Below the pieces are notes generated by a model that searched no databases, was not told where the DNA came from, and saw nothing but the letters and a program-made list of their open reading frames with translations. From CAZWAP01 sp964632005 (lineage in GTDB: Bacteria; Planctomycetota; Phycisphaerae; Sedimentisphaerales; Anaerobacaceae): a stretch of DNA of 56,227 bases. The stretch covers positions 1 to 56,227 of the forward strand of contig CAZWAP010000013.1 in assembly GCA_964632005.1 (NCBI GenBank), read 5' to 3'. Each line of letters begins with the position of its first letter. Position 1 is the stretch's first letter. Shown one piece after another: positions 6,719 through 15,250 of the stretch. Both the position numbers and the translations under genes were made by a program.

Positions 6719-8626
6719 TTACCAGAAGATGATGTAAAGCGTTATTGTCAAGAGCACCACAAACAACCCGAAGAACACGGAGCCCCTGGACCAGCTCAGC
6801 TCAATCTTTGCCTGCTCCGGCAGCACGATTCGCTCTGTCATCGGGTTGATCAACGTTACCAGCAGCAGGACGGCTGCAATGGCGCCCACCGTGATTCCCA
6901 TGCGGTTCAGGAATGCCATATCACCCCAGCCCAAGAACAAAATCCCGTAGATGATCGGGCTGAGAACCAGCCCCAGAACCCCGCAGTACCGCGGCGTTCG
7001 TTTCAAGAACAATCCAAACAGGAAGATGGTCAGCACACCCGGGGATACGAATCCCTGGAACTCCTGAATGAAGGCGAAAGCGCCTTTGAACCTGGGGTTT
7101 GCCAGCGCAGGGGCGATCTGACAGCCGATGATCACACCTATCGGCACGCAGCAACGACCCACCCACACCAGCACTTTCTGGGCTGCTTTCTTGTTGAACC
7201 ACTCTCTGTAAATATCCATCGTGAAGATGGTCGAAGCGGCGTTCAACATCGATGCAAGTGAGCTGATCACCGCTCCCATCAGCGCCGCGAGCACAAATCC
7301 GCGCAGGCCACTCGGGGTCAGATACCGAATCAACAGCGGAAATGCACCGTCGTAGTCATAGCCCACCAACTCCTGCTGGACCTCGAGGCCGGGGTGGGTT
7401 TTGTCCACGCCTGCGATGAGTTCTCTGTTGATTTGGCACAGATCGTCGCCGGCTGGGACGGCCTTACCCATTACCGCTGCGTTGAACGCGAGCAGCTCTT
7501 TGGCGAGTTGGGGGTGCAGCCGGGCAAAGTCGCTGTCGAATGGAATAACTATCCCGGCCTCGGCCGGAGATGCCTTGGCACGCTCAAATGCCTGCAGGAC
7601 CGGCTTGTTGAGCGAGTCCTGGTTCATCGCGTCCTCTTGCATCTTCCCCTGGTATAACGTGAACGCGATAATGCCCGGAATGCACACGATAAAGGGAATG
7701 ATCAACTTCAAGAAGGCTGCAAAGACCACGCCCTTCTGGCCCTCTCGCAGGGAGTGAGCTCCAAGCGTCCTCTGCATAATGTACTGGTTGAGGCCCCAGT
7801 AGTAGAAGTTGGGTATCCATATCCCCAAGAGCAATGCCGTCCACGGCAGGAAGTCACTGGTCCTCGGCAGTACCATGTGCATATTGGCTTGCTTGAGCAC
7901 GGCGAATTTCTGGCCTAACGTCGCGCCATCGGCCAGCCCTAACGATGTATTGACCGCTGTGGCGTCAATCCCCTCGAACTTACCCGGGTTGTCCAGTGCC
8001 ATAAACGACAGCGCCATTATGACCGCACCGCCAATTATGAGTGCCGAGCCCTGGATCAGGTCCGCCCAGGCGCAGGCCTTGAGGCCTCCGGCCGCCACAT
8101 ACACACCTGCGAGGATACCGACAAACCAGGAAAGCGTGGTGATATTGATCGGTATTCCCATCAGCTCCCCCCTGAACAGCGGACTGAGCGCCTTGGCTCC
8201 GAGATAGATCACCGTAGGGATTGTTACTCCCAGATAGATAATCACCATTAACAGTGACATCACCAGCCGGGCGGTATGATTAAAACGATACTCAAGGTAC
8301 TCAGGTATCGTGAAGATCCCGCTCTTGAGGAAGGTCGGGAGGAAGAAGAATGCCACCACGACCAGCGTTATCGCGGCGAGCCATTCGTAGCTCGCCACCG
8401 CCAGCCCGATCGAGCTCTTGGCCGCCTGGCCGGACATACCGACAAACTGCTCGGCTGAGATATTCGCGGCGATCAGCGAAAACCCGATCAACCACCACTT
8501 CAGGCCCCGGCCAGCAAGAAAGTAATCTTCGCTGGTCTTCTCTTTACGGCTCTTGAACAGGCCGACGGTAATTACACAAACGAAGAATACTGCCAACACG
8601 CCGAGGTCTAAATTGCTCAGTTCCAT
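6719..8626 (-). CDS. Sodium:solute symporter (SSS/SGLT family)
   Basis: The 635-residue protein has about 14 membrane segments and the SSS family start: DYFLAGRGLKWWLIGFSLIAANIS, with EQFVGMSGQA next (given here in two parts of one conserved N-terminal region). This pattern is closest to the SGLT-like sugar transporters, which import sugars or related solutes with Na+. A long soluble insertion lies around residues 310-400. The ATG has an AAGGAG ribosome binding site 7 nt upstream. The nearby galactokinase-like gene makes a sugar substrate plausible, though a secreted protein gene lies between them. Confidence 0.92.
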   Translation of the reverse strand: MELSNLDLGVLAVFFVCVITVGLFKSRKEKTSEDYFLAGRGLKWWLIGFSLIAANISAEQFVGMSGQAAKSSIGLAVASYEWLAAITLVVVAFFFLPTFLKSGIFTIPEYLEYRFNHTARLVMSLLMVIIYLGVTIPTVIYLGAKALSPLFRGELMGIPINITTLSWFVGILAGVYVAAGGLKACAWADLIQGSALIIGGAVIMALSFMALDNPGKFEGIDATAVNTSLGLADGATLGQKFAVLKQANMHMVLPRTSDFLPWTALLLGIWIPNFYYWGLNQYIMQRTLGAHSLREGQKGVVFAAFLKLIIPFIVCIPGIIAFTLYQGKMQEDAMNQDSLNKPVLQAFERAKASPAEAGIVIPFDSDFARLHPQLAKELLAFNAAVMGKAVPAGDDLCQINRELIAGVDKTHPGLEVQQELVGYDYDGAFPLLIRYLTPSGLRGFVLAALMGAVISSLASMLNAASTIFTMDIYREWFNKKAAQKVLVWVGRCCVPIGVIIGCQIAPALANPRFKGAFAFIQEFQGFVSPGVLTIFLFGLFLKRTPRYCGVLGLVLSPIIYGILFLGWGDMAFLNRMGITVGAIAAVLLLVTLINPMTERIVLPEQAKIELSWSRGSVFFGLFVVLLTITLYIIFW

Positions 8627-8784
8627 TTGCGAGCTCCTTTTAGTTTAGGCGTTCTCTGCCGAGGCCCTCTTTCTGGCCATCCGCGAAGTGATTTGGTTGT
8701 CTAAGCACCGCCAAGATTCGCCGCAATTGCGTGCTCCTTGCCCTGTCGCTGCAGCAAAGCGCGTCTCGGTGCTCTGTGTACCAG

Positions 8785-9132
8785 CTAACCGGCGCCCAGG
8801 GCCGCCAGTGTGTCCATAACAATGGGGATATGCGTATAGGCCGGGCCGCCACCCATCATTACAGCCACCGAGGCCGCTTCGAGAATCTGCTCCTTCGTGG
8901 CACCCGCATCCAGGCATTTCTTTGTGTGAAGCCTGATACACGGGGTGCAACGAATGGCGACTGCTATCCCCAGTGCCACGAGCTCCTTCTCCAGAAGCGC
9001 CAAGGCCCCGTCCTTCATCACCTTGCTGAACAACACGGAAAAACCGTTGATGGCATCCGGCACCTGTTCCTTCATTCTTACCATATCTTTTTGGAATTTC
9101 TCAAAGTACTCTTTGATCTCTTGTTCCATCAT
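8785..9132 (-). CDS. Carboxymuconolactone decarboxylase/AhpD-like protein
   Basis: The 115-residue protein is one CMD domain. The diagnostic set is Glu50-x11-Cys62-x2-Cys65-x3-His69 (EKELVALGIAVAIRCTPC then IRLH), the redox motif of AhpD-like proteins, so a thiol-dependent peroxidase or disulfide function is likely rather than decarboxylation. It starts at a doubled ATG with an AGGAG ribosome binding site. It lies 14 bp after nnrD and about 160 bp before the symporter gene, and is probably the distal gene of the tsaD-larB-nnrD transcript. Confidence 0.88.
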   Translation of the reverse strand: MMEQEIKEYFEKFQKDMVRMKEQVPDAINGFSVLFSKVMKDGALALLEKELVALGIAVAIRCTPCIRLHTKKCLDAGATKEQILEAASVAVMMGGGPAYTHIPIVMDTLAALGAG

Positions 9133-9146
9133 AAGTCTCCTGTTAG

Positions 9147-10004
9147 TTAAATCCTCTTGAACGCTTCAGGCAGAGCCTCTGCAATGTCGGTTGCTATCAA
9201 GCCGACCTGCCCGGTCTTCTCCGCCGCGATATCGCCGGCAAGGCCGTGGACGTGGACGCCCAGAACCGCCGCATCAAAATCGCTCAACCCCTGGCCGAGC
9301 AGGGCGGTTATCACGCCGGTCAGGACGTCTCCCGATCCCGCGGTTGCCATACCGGGATTGCCCGTCTTATTGACATAAAGCCTCTCGCCGTCCGTCACGA
9401 CCGTCCCGGCCCCTTTCAATACCACGACCGTCCTGGTCTCCTTGGCGACCCGCGCAGCCAGTTCCTTGCGGTCGCCGGGTATCGCTTCCCGGAAAACGCT
9501 CGGCCAAAGCAGCCTCATTTCTCCTGGATGCGGCGTCAGGAGCAGCTTGGCCCTGAGTCCGACGAACCACTGCTCCAGAGCCGCGAGGTTGTTCAGGCCG
9601 TCCGCGTCGATTACCAGCCTTAGCCCCTCCTGCTCCAGCAGTAGCTGGAGGATCGAGCGCAAATCACTGCTGGTTCCGAGGCCCGGACCGAACGCCATCA
9701 CATCGTTTTCACGCACAGCGTCTAAGATTGCTTCTACGGCAGGTGTGGTTATTCGCCCGGCGTCGTCCTGCGGCAGGGGGATCGTGGTAAAACACGGATA
9801 GAGTGACGCCACTATGGGCAGCACACCTTCCGGAGTTGCCACCCGCACCAAACCCGCCCCGGCGCGGAGCGCTGCGTGCCCGGCCAGGGCGGCCGCACCG
9901 CTCATCCCCAGGCTACCCGCTATGATGCAGACCTTCCCGAAGTCACCCTTGTGGGCGTCCGGAGCGCGCGTTTCGAGCCGCGGGATTTGCTCAACGATCT
10001 GCAT
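9147..10004 (-). CDS. nnrD: ADP-dependent NAD(P)H-hydrate dehydratase (NnrD domain)
   Basis: The 285-residue protein repairs hydrated NAD(P)H. It corresponds to the C-terminal domain of bifunctional Nnr and lacks the epimerase (NnrE) domain. Visible signatures are HKGDFGKVCIIAGS near the N-terminus, FGPGLG, DADGLNN, LTPHPGEM, VVLKGAGTVV and NPGMATAGSGDVLTG, the last being the ribokinase-like catalytic loop with its Asp. Its ATG lies inside the end of larB (14-bp overlap), so the two are translationally linked. No nnrE gene is visible in the window. Confidence 0.93.
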   Translation of the reverse strand: MQIVEQIPRLETRAPDAHKGDFGKVCIIAGSLGMSGAAALAGHAALRAGAGLVRVATPEGVLPIVASLYPCFTTIPLPQDDAGRITTPAVEAILDAVRENDVMAFGPGLGTSSDLRSILQLLLEQEGLRLVIDADGLNNLAALEQWFVGLRAKLLLTPHPGEMRLLWPSVFREAIPGDRKELAARVAKETRTVVVLKGAGTVVTDGERLYVNKTGNPGMATAGSGDVLTGVITALLGQGLSDFDAAVLGVHVHGLAGDIAAEKTGQVGLIATDIAEALPEAFKRI

Positions 10005-10773
10005 CGTGCCCCTGGGCCTCTATCTTTCTAATTATCAGCGTTGCGGTGACCGCCGCCGAAAAGCCGTTATCTATATTTACCACTACAACCCCCGAGGCGC
10101 AACTGTTGAGCATCGTCAGAAGCGCCGAAAGCCCCTCGAAACTTGAGCCGTACCCGATGCTCGTGGGCACTGCTATCACCGGGCAGCTGACCAGTCCGCC
10201 GATAACGGAGGCCAGAGCCCCTTCCATACCCGCCGTAACGATCACGACGTCAGCCTGCTGAAGTCTGGGCAGGTGCTTGAACAATCTGTGCAGGCCAGCT
10301 ACTCCCACATCGCAGATAAGGTCCGTTCGCTGGCCCATTATCTCGGCGGTAACCCTGGCTTCTTCGGCGACCGGCAGATCAGCCGTACCGGCGGTAACTA
10401 TCGGGAGGACAGACCTCGATGGCTTGAGCTTTCTTTGCTCGAGCACTATCGCCCGCGCGGCATTTTCGTATCGCGCCGCCGGAAACTTGCCCGTGGCAGA
10501 CAATTCGTCGAACACCTCTGGTGCTGCACGTGTCGCCAGGACATTATTGCCCTTGCTGGCAAGGGTCTCGAATATCCTGATGATTTGCTGCGTTGTCTTA
10601 CCCGGACAGTAAATAACCTCCGGAAAGCCTCGCCTGATCTGGCGATGATGATCCACGCAGGCAAAGCCAAGGTCCTCAAAAGGCAGGTGGCGGAGTTTAT
10701 CGATCGCCTCTTCTATTTGCAGCTGGCCGCTCTTGACCTGCTCGAGTAAGTCTTTGATCTGATCGGCTCGAAT
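9991..10773 (-). CDS. larB: LarB, pyridinium-3,5-biscarboxylic acid mononucleotide synthase
   Basis: LarB carboxylates and hydrolyses nicotinic acid adenine dinucleotide in the first step of nickel-pincer nucleotide synthesis. The product matches LarB along its length (VDHHRQIRRGFPEVIYC, VTAGTADLPVAEEA, VTAGMEGALASVIGGL, VPTSIGYG). The conserved N-terminus, DLLEQVKSGQLQIEEAIDKL onward, is in frame upstream of the first canonical start (GTG, 10656). Between it and an in-frame TGA there is no ATG, GTG or TTG. An ATT at 10773, seven bases after AAGGAAGG, is the best start and gives 260 residues, the usual length. The start is an inference. It lies 33 bp after tsaD and overlaps nnrD. No larC or larE is seen nearby. 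Confidence 0.92.
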   Translation of the reverse strand: MRADQIKDLLEQVKSGQLQIEEAIDKLRHLPFEDLGFACVDHHRQIRRGFPEVIYCPGKTTQQIIRIFETLASKGNNVLATRAAPEVFDELSATGKFPAARYENAARAIVLEQRKLKPSRSVLPIVTAGTADLPVAEEARVTAEIMGQRTDLICDVGVAGLHRLFKHLPRLQQADVVIVTAGMEGALASVIGGLVSCPVIAVPTSIGYGSSFEGLSALLTMLNSCASGVVVVNIDNGFSAAVTATLIIRKIEAQGHDADR

Positions 10774-10806
10774 AGTCTCACCTTCCTTTCAGGGCAGAGC
10801 AGTTTT

Positions 10807-11853
10807 TCAGCCGGTCGCCCTGGCTTCAAGACTCAAATCCGCGAACAGCCCTGCCTTGTACTTATAATACGCCAGAGAGGCTACCATAACCGCATTATCC
10901 GTGCAATATCGTTTTGCCGCAACCAGCAGCCTTATCGGCGGCGTGCTCGACTGGCACATCCGCTCCATCGCCTGGCGGAGAGCCGTGTTCGCAGCCACTC
11001 CTCCTCCGAGCAGAACGGTCCTGGCCCGTGTCTTTCTGACGGCGCGCCGAGTTTTCTTGACGAGTACCTCGACGACCGCTGCCTGGAACGATGCAGCAAT
11101 GTCCGCTATCTCCTGCTGGCTCATAGAACCGACGCGGTCCTCTCCCTTCATATCTTGTCCCCGGCAATAATAGAGCACTGCGGTTTTTATCCCGCTGAAA
11201 GAGAAGTCCAGCGAGTCCGGCCCCAGCATGGATCGAGGGAACTCGACTGCACGGGGGTTGCCGGTGGCGGCCACTTTTTCGATGCTCGGTCCGCCCGGAT
11301 ACGGCAAGCTCAGTATCGCGGCTACCTTGTCGAACGCCTCTCCGGCTGCGTCGTCGTTCGTCGAGCCCAGCAGCCGCAATTCCAGCGGCGAGCGGCACTG
11401 GTAAAGGCAGGTATGTCCGCCGGAAACGATAAGCGCAACGGCCGGCAGCTCCAACTCGCCGCAGGCCGAGTCGGCCAGCATCGCAGACTGCAGGTGCGCG
11501 TGGAGATGATTGACCGCTATCAGGGGTTTTTCCCACGCAAAGCTCAGGGCCTTGGCAGCAGTAACGCCGACCACCAGTGCGATTGTAAGGCCGGGCTGAT
11601 TCGCAACGGCGACCGCATCAATATCATTCCGGGTGACTTTCGCAGCGTTGAGGGCCTCAGCCAAGACCGGGTATATCTTCTCTATGTGCGCCCGTGAGGC
11701 AATCTCGGGGACAACACCGCCATATTTTTCGTGCAGGTCGGTCTGCGAGGCAACGACCGAGGACTTGACGACCCTGCCGTCGGCGACAACGGCTGCGGCG
11801 GTCTCATCGCAGCTTGTCTCGATGCCCAGTATGTTCACCTGCCTGCTGCCCAT
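10807..11853 (-). CDS. tsaD: tRNA N6-adenosine threonylcarbamoyltransferase TsaD
   Basis: The 348-residue protein transfers threonylcarbamoyl to A37 of ANN-decoding tRNAs, together with TsaB and TsaE (neither in the window). It has the ASKHA fold start ILGIETSCDETAA, the metal-binding HLHAH (His116 and His120), LIVSGGHT, the DDAAGEAFDK segment and a C-terminal TDNAVM with the metal-binding Asp. The ATG lies only 8 nt after a good -10 box and has no Shine-Dalgarno sequence, so the mRNA may be leaderless. It heads the tsaD-larB-nnrD group. Confidence 0.97.
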   Translation of the reverse strand: MGSRQVNILGIETSCDETAAAVVADGRVVKSSVVASQTDLHEKYGGVVPEIASRAHIEKIYPVLAEALNAAKVTRNDIDAVAVANQPGLTIALVVGVTAAKALSFAWEKPLIAVNHLHAHLQSAMLADSACGELELPAVALIVSGGHTCLYQCRSPLELRLLGSTNDDAAGEAFDKVAAILSLPYPGGPSIEKVAATGNPRAVEFPRSMLGPDSLDFSFSGIKTAVLYYCRGQDMKGEDRVGSMSQQEIADIAASFQAAVVEVLVKKTRRAVRKTRARTVLLGGGVAANTALRQAMERMCQSSTPPIRLLVAAKRYCTDNAVMVASLAYYKYKAGLFADLSLEARATG

Positions 11854-11861
11854 GCCGCAGG

Positions 11862-11890
11862 ATGGTATAGCGACAAGCAGGACTTGTCAA
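11862..11890 (-). promoter_or_regulatory. Promoter for tsaD-larB-nnrD, probably leaderless
   Basis: A perfect TTGACA is followed after 17 bp by TACCAT. Only 8 bp separate this -10 box from the tsaD ATG, so transcription should begin at or within two bases of the start codon. Confidence 0.55.
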
Positions 11891-12037
11891 TCTGAGCATC
11901 AAACATTTCGGTTAGTTGAATCTGGCCGGACTGATACGGGAAACGGAGGTAGTGGACCGATCGGCTAACAATGCCGCCGGCCCGAGGCCGAGGGTAAGCC
12001 GCGAACAGCAGGGTGTGCCATCACCGGCGCCGGGCCC

Positions 12038-12066
12038 TTCACAAGGGTCTGCCGCTGTGGTATTCT
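12038..12066 (+). promoter_or_regulatory. Promoter for dacB
   Basis: TTCACA and TATTCT are separated by 17 bp. The expected start near 12073 gives a leader of about 45 nt before the GTG at 12118. Confidence 0.42.
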
Positions 12067-12117
12067 ATCGGCCCACGGTATATATCTCTGGCCTGTTCGA
12101 AAGATAGGGAGTTGGTT

Positions 12118-13557
12118 GTGTATCGGATAACGGACTCTATGAGCAATCAGACCAAGAGAACAGTCATAGCCGTCGTCTTCCTGGTGAACGTTTTGGTCGG
12201 GGCCGTTGGCAGGGCCGAGCTGGCGGAGCGAATCGACGAGATTCTCAAGCGTCCGGCCAACCGGAAGGTCCTTTTTTCGATCGAAGTAGTAGAAGCTGGC
12301 TCCGGCCGAGTCGTCTACCAGCACGACGCACGCGAACTGATGATCCCCGCGTCAAACATGAAAATCATCACGACGGCAGCAGCCCTGCACTACCTGGGCC
12401 CAGATTACACATACGTTACCACGGTGGGACTGGCCGGCGATACGCTTGTGATAATCGGCAGCGGCGATCCGCTTCTCGGTGATGCAAAGACCGACTCGAT
12501 GTACGGGCGCAAAGCCGGCTGGATCTTCGCGGATATAGCAGGTGCCCTCACGAGCAAGGGTGTTACCGTCATAAATGATATTATCGTAGACACCACGGTG
12601 TTCGACGATCAGCGTGTCCACCCCAGCTGGCCGGCCGACCAGTTGAACCGCTGGTATGCCGCCGAGGTCTGTGGTCTCAACTACAACACGAATTGCGTGG
12701 ACATAATTGCCCGAAACGTCGGCGGCAAGGTCATTGTCTCGACCGAGCCGCGCACGAGCTTTATTGAGCTTATCAACGAGATAACACCCATCAGCAGCGG
12801 AACCGATGCAATCGCCTGTTATCGCACCAGCCAGCCGAATAAACTTAGCCTCAACGGCAGGTGCAAGACCAAGGCGACCCTTGCCGATGTCGCCATCGAA
12901 AGACCCGCCGCCTTTTTCGCATTTCTGCTCGCCGAGAACCTCGCACAGCGAGGCATAAAAACCAGTGGAAGGTTCATCGAGATGGCTTTCCAAAATCGCG
13001 GGTCATTGGTTCGGCTGACCGAGTTCACCACCAGCATCCACGACTGCCTGGCACGGTGCAACAAGAACAGTCTCGGGCTTGTGGCCGAAGCACTGGTCAA
13101 AACGATCGCCGCGGAAAAGACGCCCGATAAGAAAAACGGCAGCTGGAAGGGGGGTACGGAGCTTATCAGCCAATACTTATCGGACCTCGGCCTTGACGAC
13201 AGCCAGTTCTACATCGACGACGGCAGCGGCCTGAGCCGGCAGAATGAGCTCAGCGCCCACGCCATCACGAAGGTCCTCCGCAGCGTTTACGGGACGGCTG
13301 CCTGGCGGATTTACAGAGATTCTCTGGCGGTAGGGGGGGTGGACGGCACGATTGCAAAGTACTTTTACCGGCCCAAATACAAGGGCAGAATCCTCGGCAA
13401 GACAGGCTATCTCGAAGGAGTCAGAGCCTTCTCAGGTGTGTGCATCACGAAAAAGGGTGACTACATCTTTTCAATCCTTGCCAACAACGCCAACGGCCTG
13501 ACCCGAGGTGCAATCAATGACATTGCCGTTGCAATTATTGACGAGGCCGAGCCGTAA
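12118..13557 (+). CDS. dacB: D-alanyl-D-alanine carboxypeptidase/endopeptidase (PBP4/DacB, peptidase S13)
   Basis: The 479-residue protein trims or cuts peptidoglycan stem peptides in the periplasm. The start is GTG 12118 (GGGAG 6 nt upstream) or ATG 12139; both precede a signal peptide (TVIAVVFLVNVLVGAVGRA). The nucleophile motif is IPASNMK (Ser79-x-x-Lys82) and the third motif is LGKTGYL. The middle S-x-N motif seems altered: the site reads CNKNSLGLVAEAL where many homologues have S-D-N or S-N-N, so Ser is kept but Asn is replaced by Gly. This depends on my manual alignment. It stands alone on the plus strand. Confidence 0.93.
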   Translation: MYRITDSMSNQTKRTVIAVVFLVNVLVGAVGRAELAERIDEILKRPANRKVLFSIEVVEAGSGRVVYQHDARELMIPASNMKIITTAAALHYLGPDYTYVTTVGLAGDTLVIIGSGDPLLGDAKTDSMYGRKAGWIFADIAGALTSKGVTVINDIIVDTTVFDDQRVHPSWPADQLNRWYAAEVCGLNYNTNCVDIIARNVGGKVIVSTEPRTSFIELINEITPISSGTDAIACYRTSQPNKLSLNGRCKTKATLADVAIERPAAFFAFLLAENLAQRGIKTSGRFIEMAFQNRGSLVRLTEFTTSIHDCLARCNKNSLGLVAEALVKTIAAEKTPDKKNGSWKGGTELISQYLSDLGLDDSQFYIDDGSGLSRQNELSAHAITKVLRSVYGTAAWRIYRDSLAVGGVDGTIAKYFYRPKYKGRILGKTGYLEGVRAFSGVCITKKGDYIFSILANNANGLTRGAINDIAVAIIDEAEP

Positions 13558-13668
13558 CGCCCGCTCAGAAAAGCCGCGGTAGGGCAGCGTCAGAAGCCCG
13601 CGGAGACACCGCCGGCAGGGCGGGGAGGGCGTAGTTACCTGATCGGGAAAGGAATAAAGCCCAGCCGG

Positions 13669-15213
13669 TCAGGGCCGCACAAATACCACCGTTCCATCGA
13701 CACAAACTTCCCGCCGCCAGTCGGAGGCCACAGCGGCGGCCAGCGGCTTTTCCAGAAAGGCCATATGCGGGGCCTCAACCCCCACTACCACCGCCGAGGC
13801 AGGGCAGGTCTCTACGAGCTTTTTTATACCCGACGGACCCACCGTGTGCGTGAGCGCGCGCTGCCGGGCGGTCAAGAGGTCACCTATTCTGTAGATAATC
13901 GAGCCGGCGGCAAGTTCGGTGTAGATGCTGCAGCGTCCTTCAAGGGCGAGCAGCGGTGCCAGCGTCAGAACCTTCTTTGGCTCAGGGACCTTCGGCGCTA
14001 TCTGCTCTGCTATCTTGTGCTTGGCAACAGGCACCCAGTGCTCAGGCACCAAGGCCAGCGGAGCTTTCTGCAGCACCACGGGATTGGAAGCAACGGCTGC
14101 AAAAACGCACATCCCGGCGAGCAGGCAGCCCACCTTGAAGCACCATCGTGCCGGCACGCTGGTCCCCAATTTCCTCAGGTAGCGGAGAGGCAGGGCCAGG
14201 GCAATTACTATAAACGGAACCGGCATAGCAAGATACTGCCGCCACATTGTCGGAGGAATCCACGCTATCACGAAAAAGATAACCGCCAACAGCCCGCCCA
14301 GAACCGCACACCGCCAGTTTGAAAACTCAATCCGCCCACGCAAAAACAGGACCGCAAGCCCCAGGTACGCCCCAAAAGCAAGCAGTGCAAGATAGGCCGG
14401 CGTGCGCAGGCACGCAGCCGTCAATTCGAGCTTGTCGAATACCATTCCGCGGTCCGCCAGCCACCGGCCGTATAGCTGCGGTATCTTGACTATGTTGAGA
14501 TAAAAGGCTTGGGGCGCTTGCAGGATGACCCATATTGGCCAGATAAGCACCAGCGCGGTTGCAACGAGAAAGGGCAGAACGCGCCCCCACCTTTCTTTTA
14601 GCGACTTTGCCGGTCCGCTCAAGAGCATAGCAAAGAACACTGCCTGTGCCAGCACCGTCGTAATCCGCATACAACTGGCGAATGTCAGCAATGCGCCCAT
14701 CACGGCGATCTTCCACGACCACCACCCACATCGGCCCTGTTCGCAGGCTAAGTACAACCAAGAAGCCGCCACAACACACAGGATAACAACGTCGTGGTTC
14801 CAGGCGTATCCATTCGCGTAGTCGACCAATGGATTGAACAGGTACAAGGCCAGTGCGGCCAGCCCGAAAAGCGAGCCGCAAAGATGAGCGTCCCTGAACA
14901 CCTGCCGATATATGCCTATGATGCAGACCATAATCAAGACATCGCAGACGACCGAGATCATTCTACCGGCCAGCAGGTAATAGCTTGTACCGGTCAGCCT
15001 GTACACAGCCGCATATAGGAGCGGATGGTAGGGCAACTGGGCCGCGTATGAAAAATCCCTGTAAACCATCTTGCCCTGCGCCGTCAGCACGCCGGCGGTG
15101 CAATACATCTGCTCATCACGGCCTATGGGCTTGCTCATACTGTTGGCGAGGATCGCCAGCGATAGCAGAACCACCACCGCGATAGTCACTATATCGGCAG
15201 TCTTCGCTGACAT
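13669..15213 (-). CDS. Polytopic membrane protein, probable GT-C/GT39-like glycosyltransferase
   Basis: The 514-residue protein has about 10-11 membrane segments in its first 390 residues, then a soluble C-terminal domain of about 120 residues. The first periplasmic loop begins GRDEQMYC, where the acidic pair matches the catalytic loop of GT-C enzymes, and it continues with a short Q-L-P-Y-H-P motif typical of such loops. These enzymes move sugars from polyprenyl-phosphate donors onto proteins or lipids. The exact substrate is unknown. It starts 37 bp after the CNNM/CBS gene on the same strand and converges with dacB. Confidence 0.72.
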   Translation of the reverse strand: MSAKTADIVTIAVVVLLSLAILANSMSKPIGRDEQMYCTAGVLTAQGKMVYRDFSYAAQLPYHPLLYAAVYRLTGTSYYLLAGRMISVVCDVLIMVCIIGIYRQVFRDAHLCGSLFGLAALALYLFNPLVDYANGYAWNHDVVILCVVAASWLYLACEQGRCGWWSWKIAVMGALLTFASCMRITTVLAQAVFFAMLLSGPAKSLKERWGRVLPFLVATALVLIWPIWVILQAPQAFYLNIVKIPQLYGRWLADRGMVFDKLELTAACLRTPAYLALLAFGAYLGLAVLFLRGRIEFSNWRCAVLGGLLAVIFFVIAWIPPTMWRQYLAMPVPFIVIALALPLRYLRKLGTSVPARWCFKVGCLLAGMCVFAAVASNPVVLQKAPLALVPEHWVPVAKHKIAEQIAPKVPEPKKVLTLAPLLALEGRCSIYTELAAGSIIYRIGDLLTARQRALTHTVGPSGIKKLVETCPASAVVVGVEAPHMAFLEKPLAAAVASDWRREVCVDGTVVFVRP

Positions 15214-15250
15214 CGGACACCTGTTCTTCGAAGGCAGGCTGGTTGCAGCT

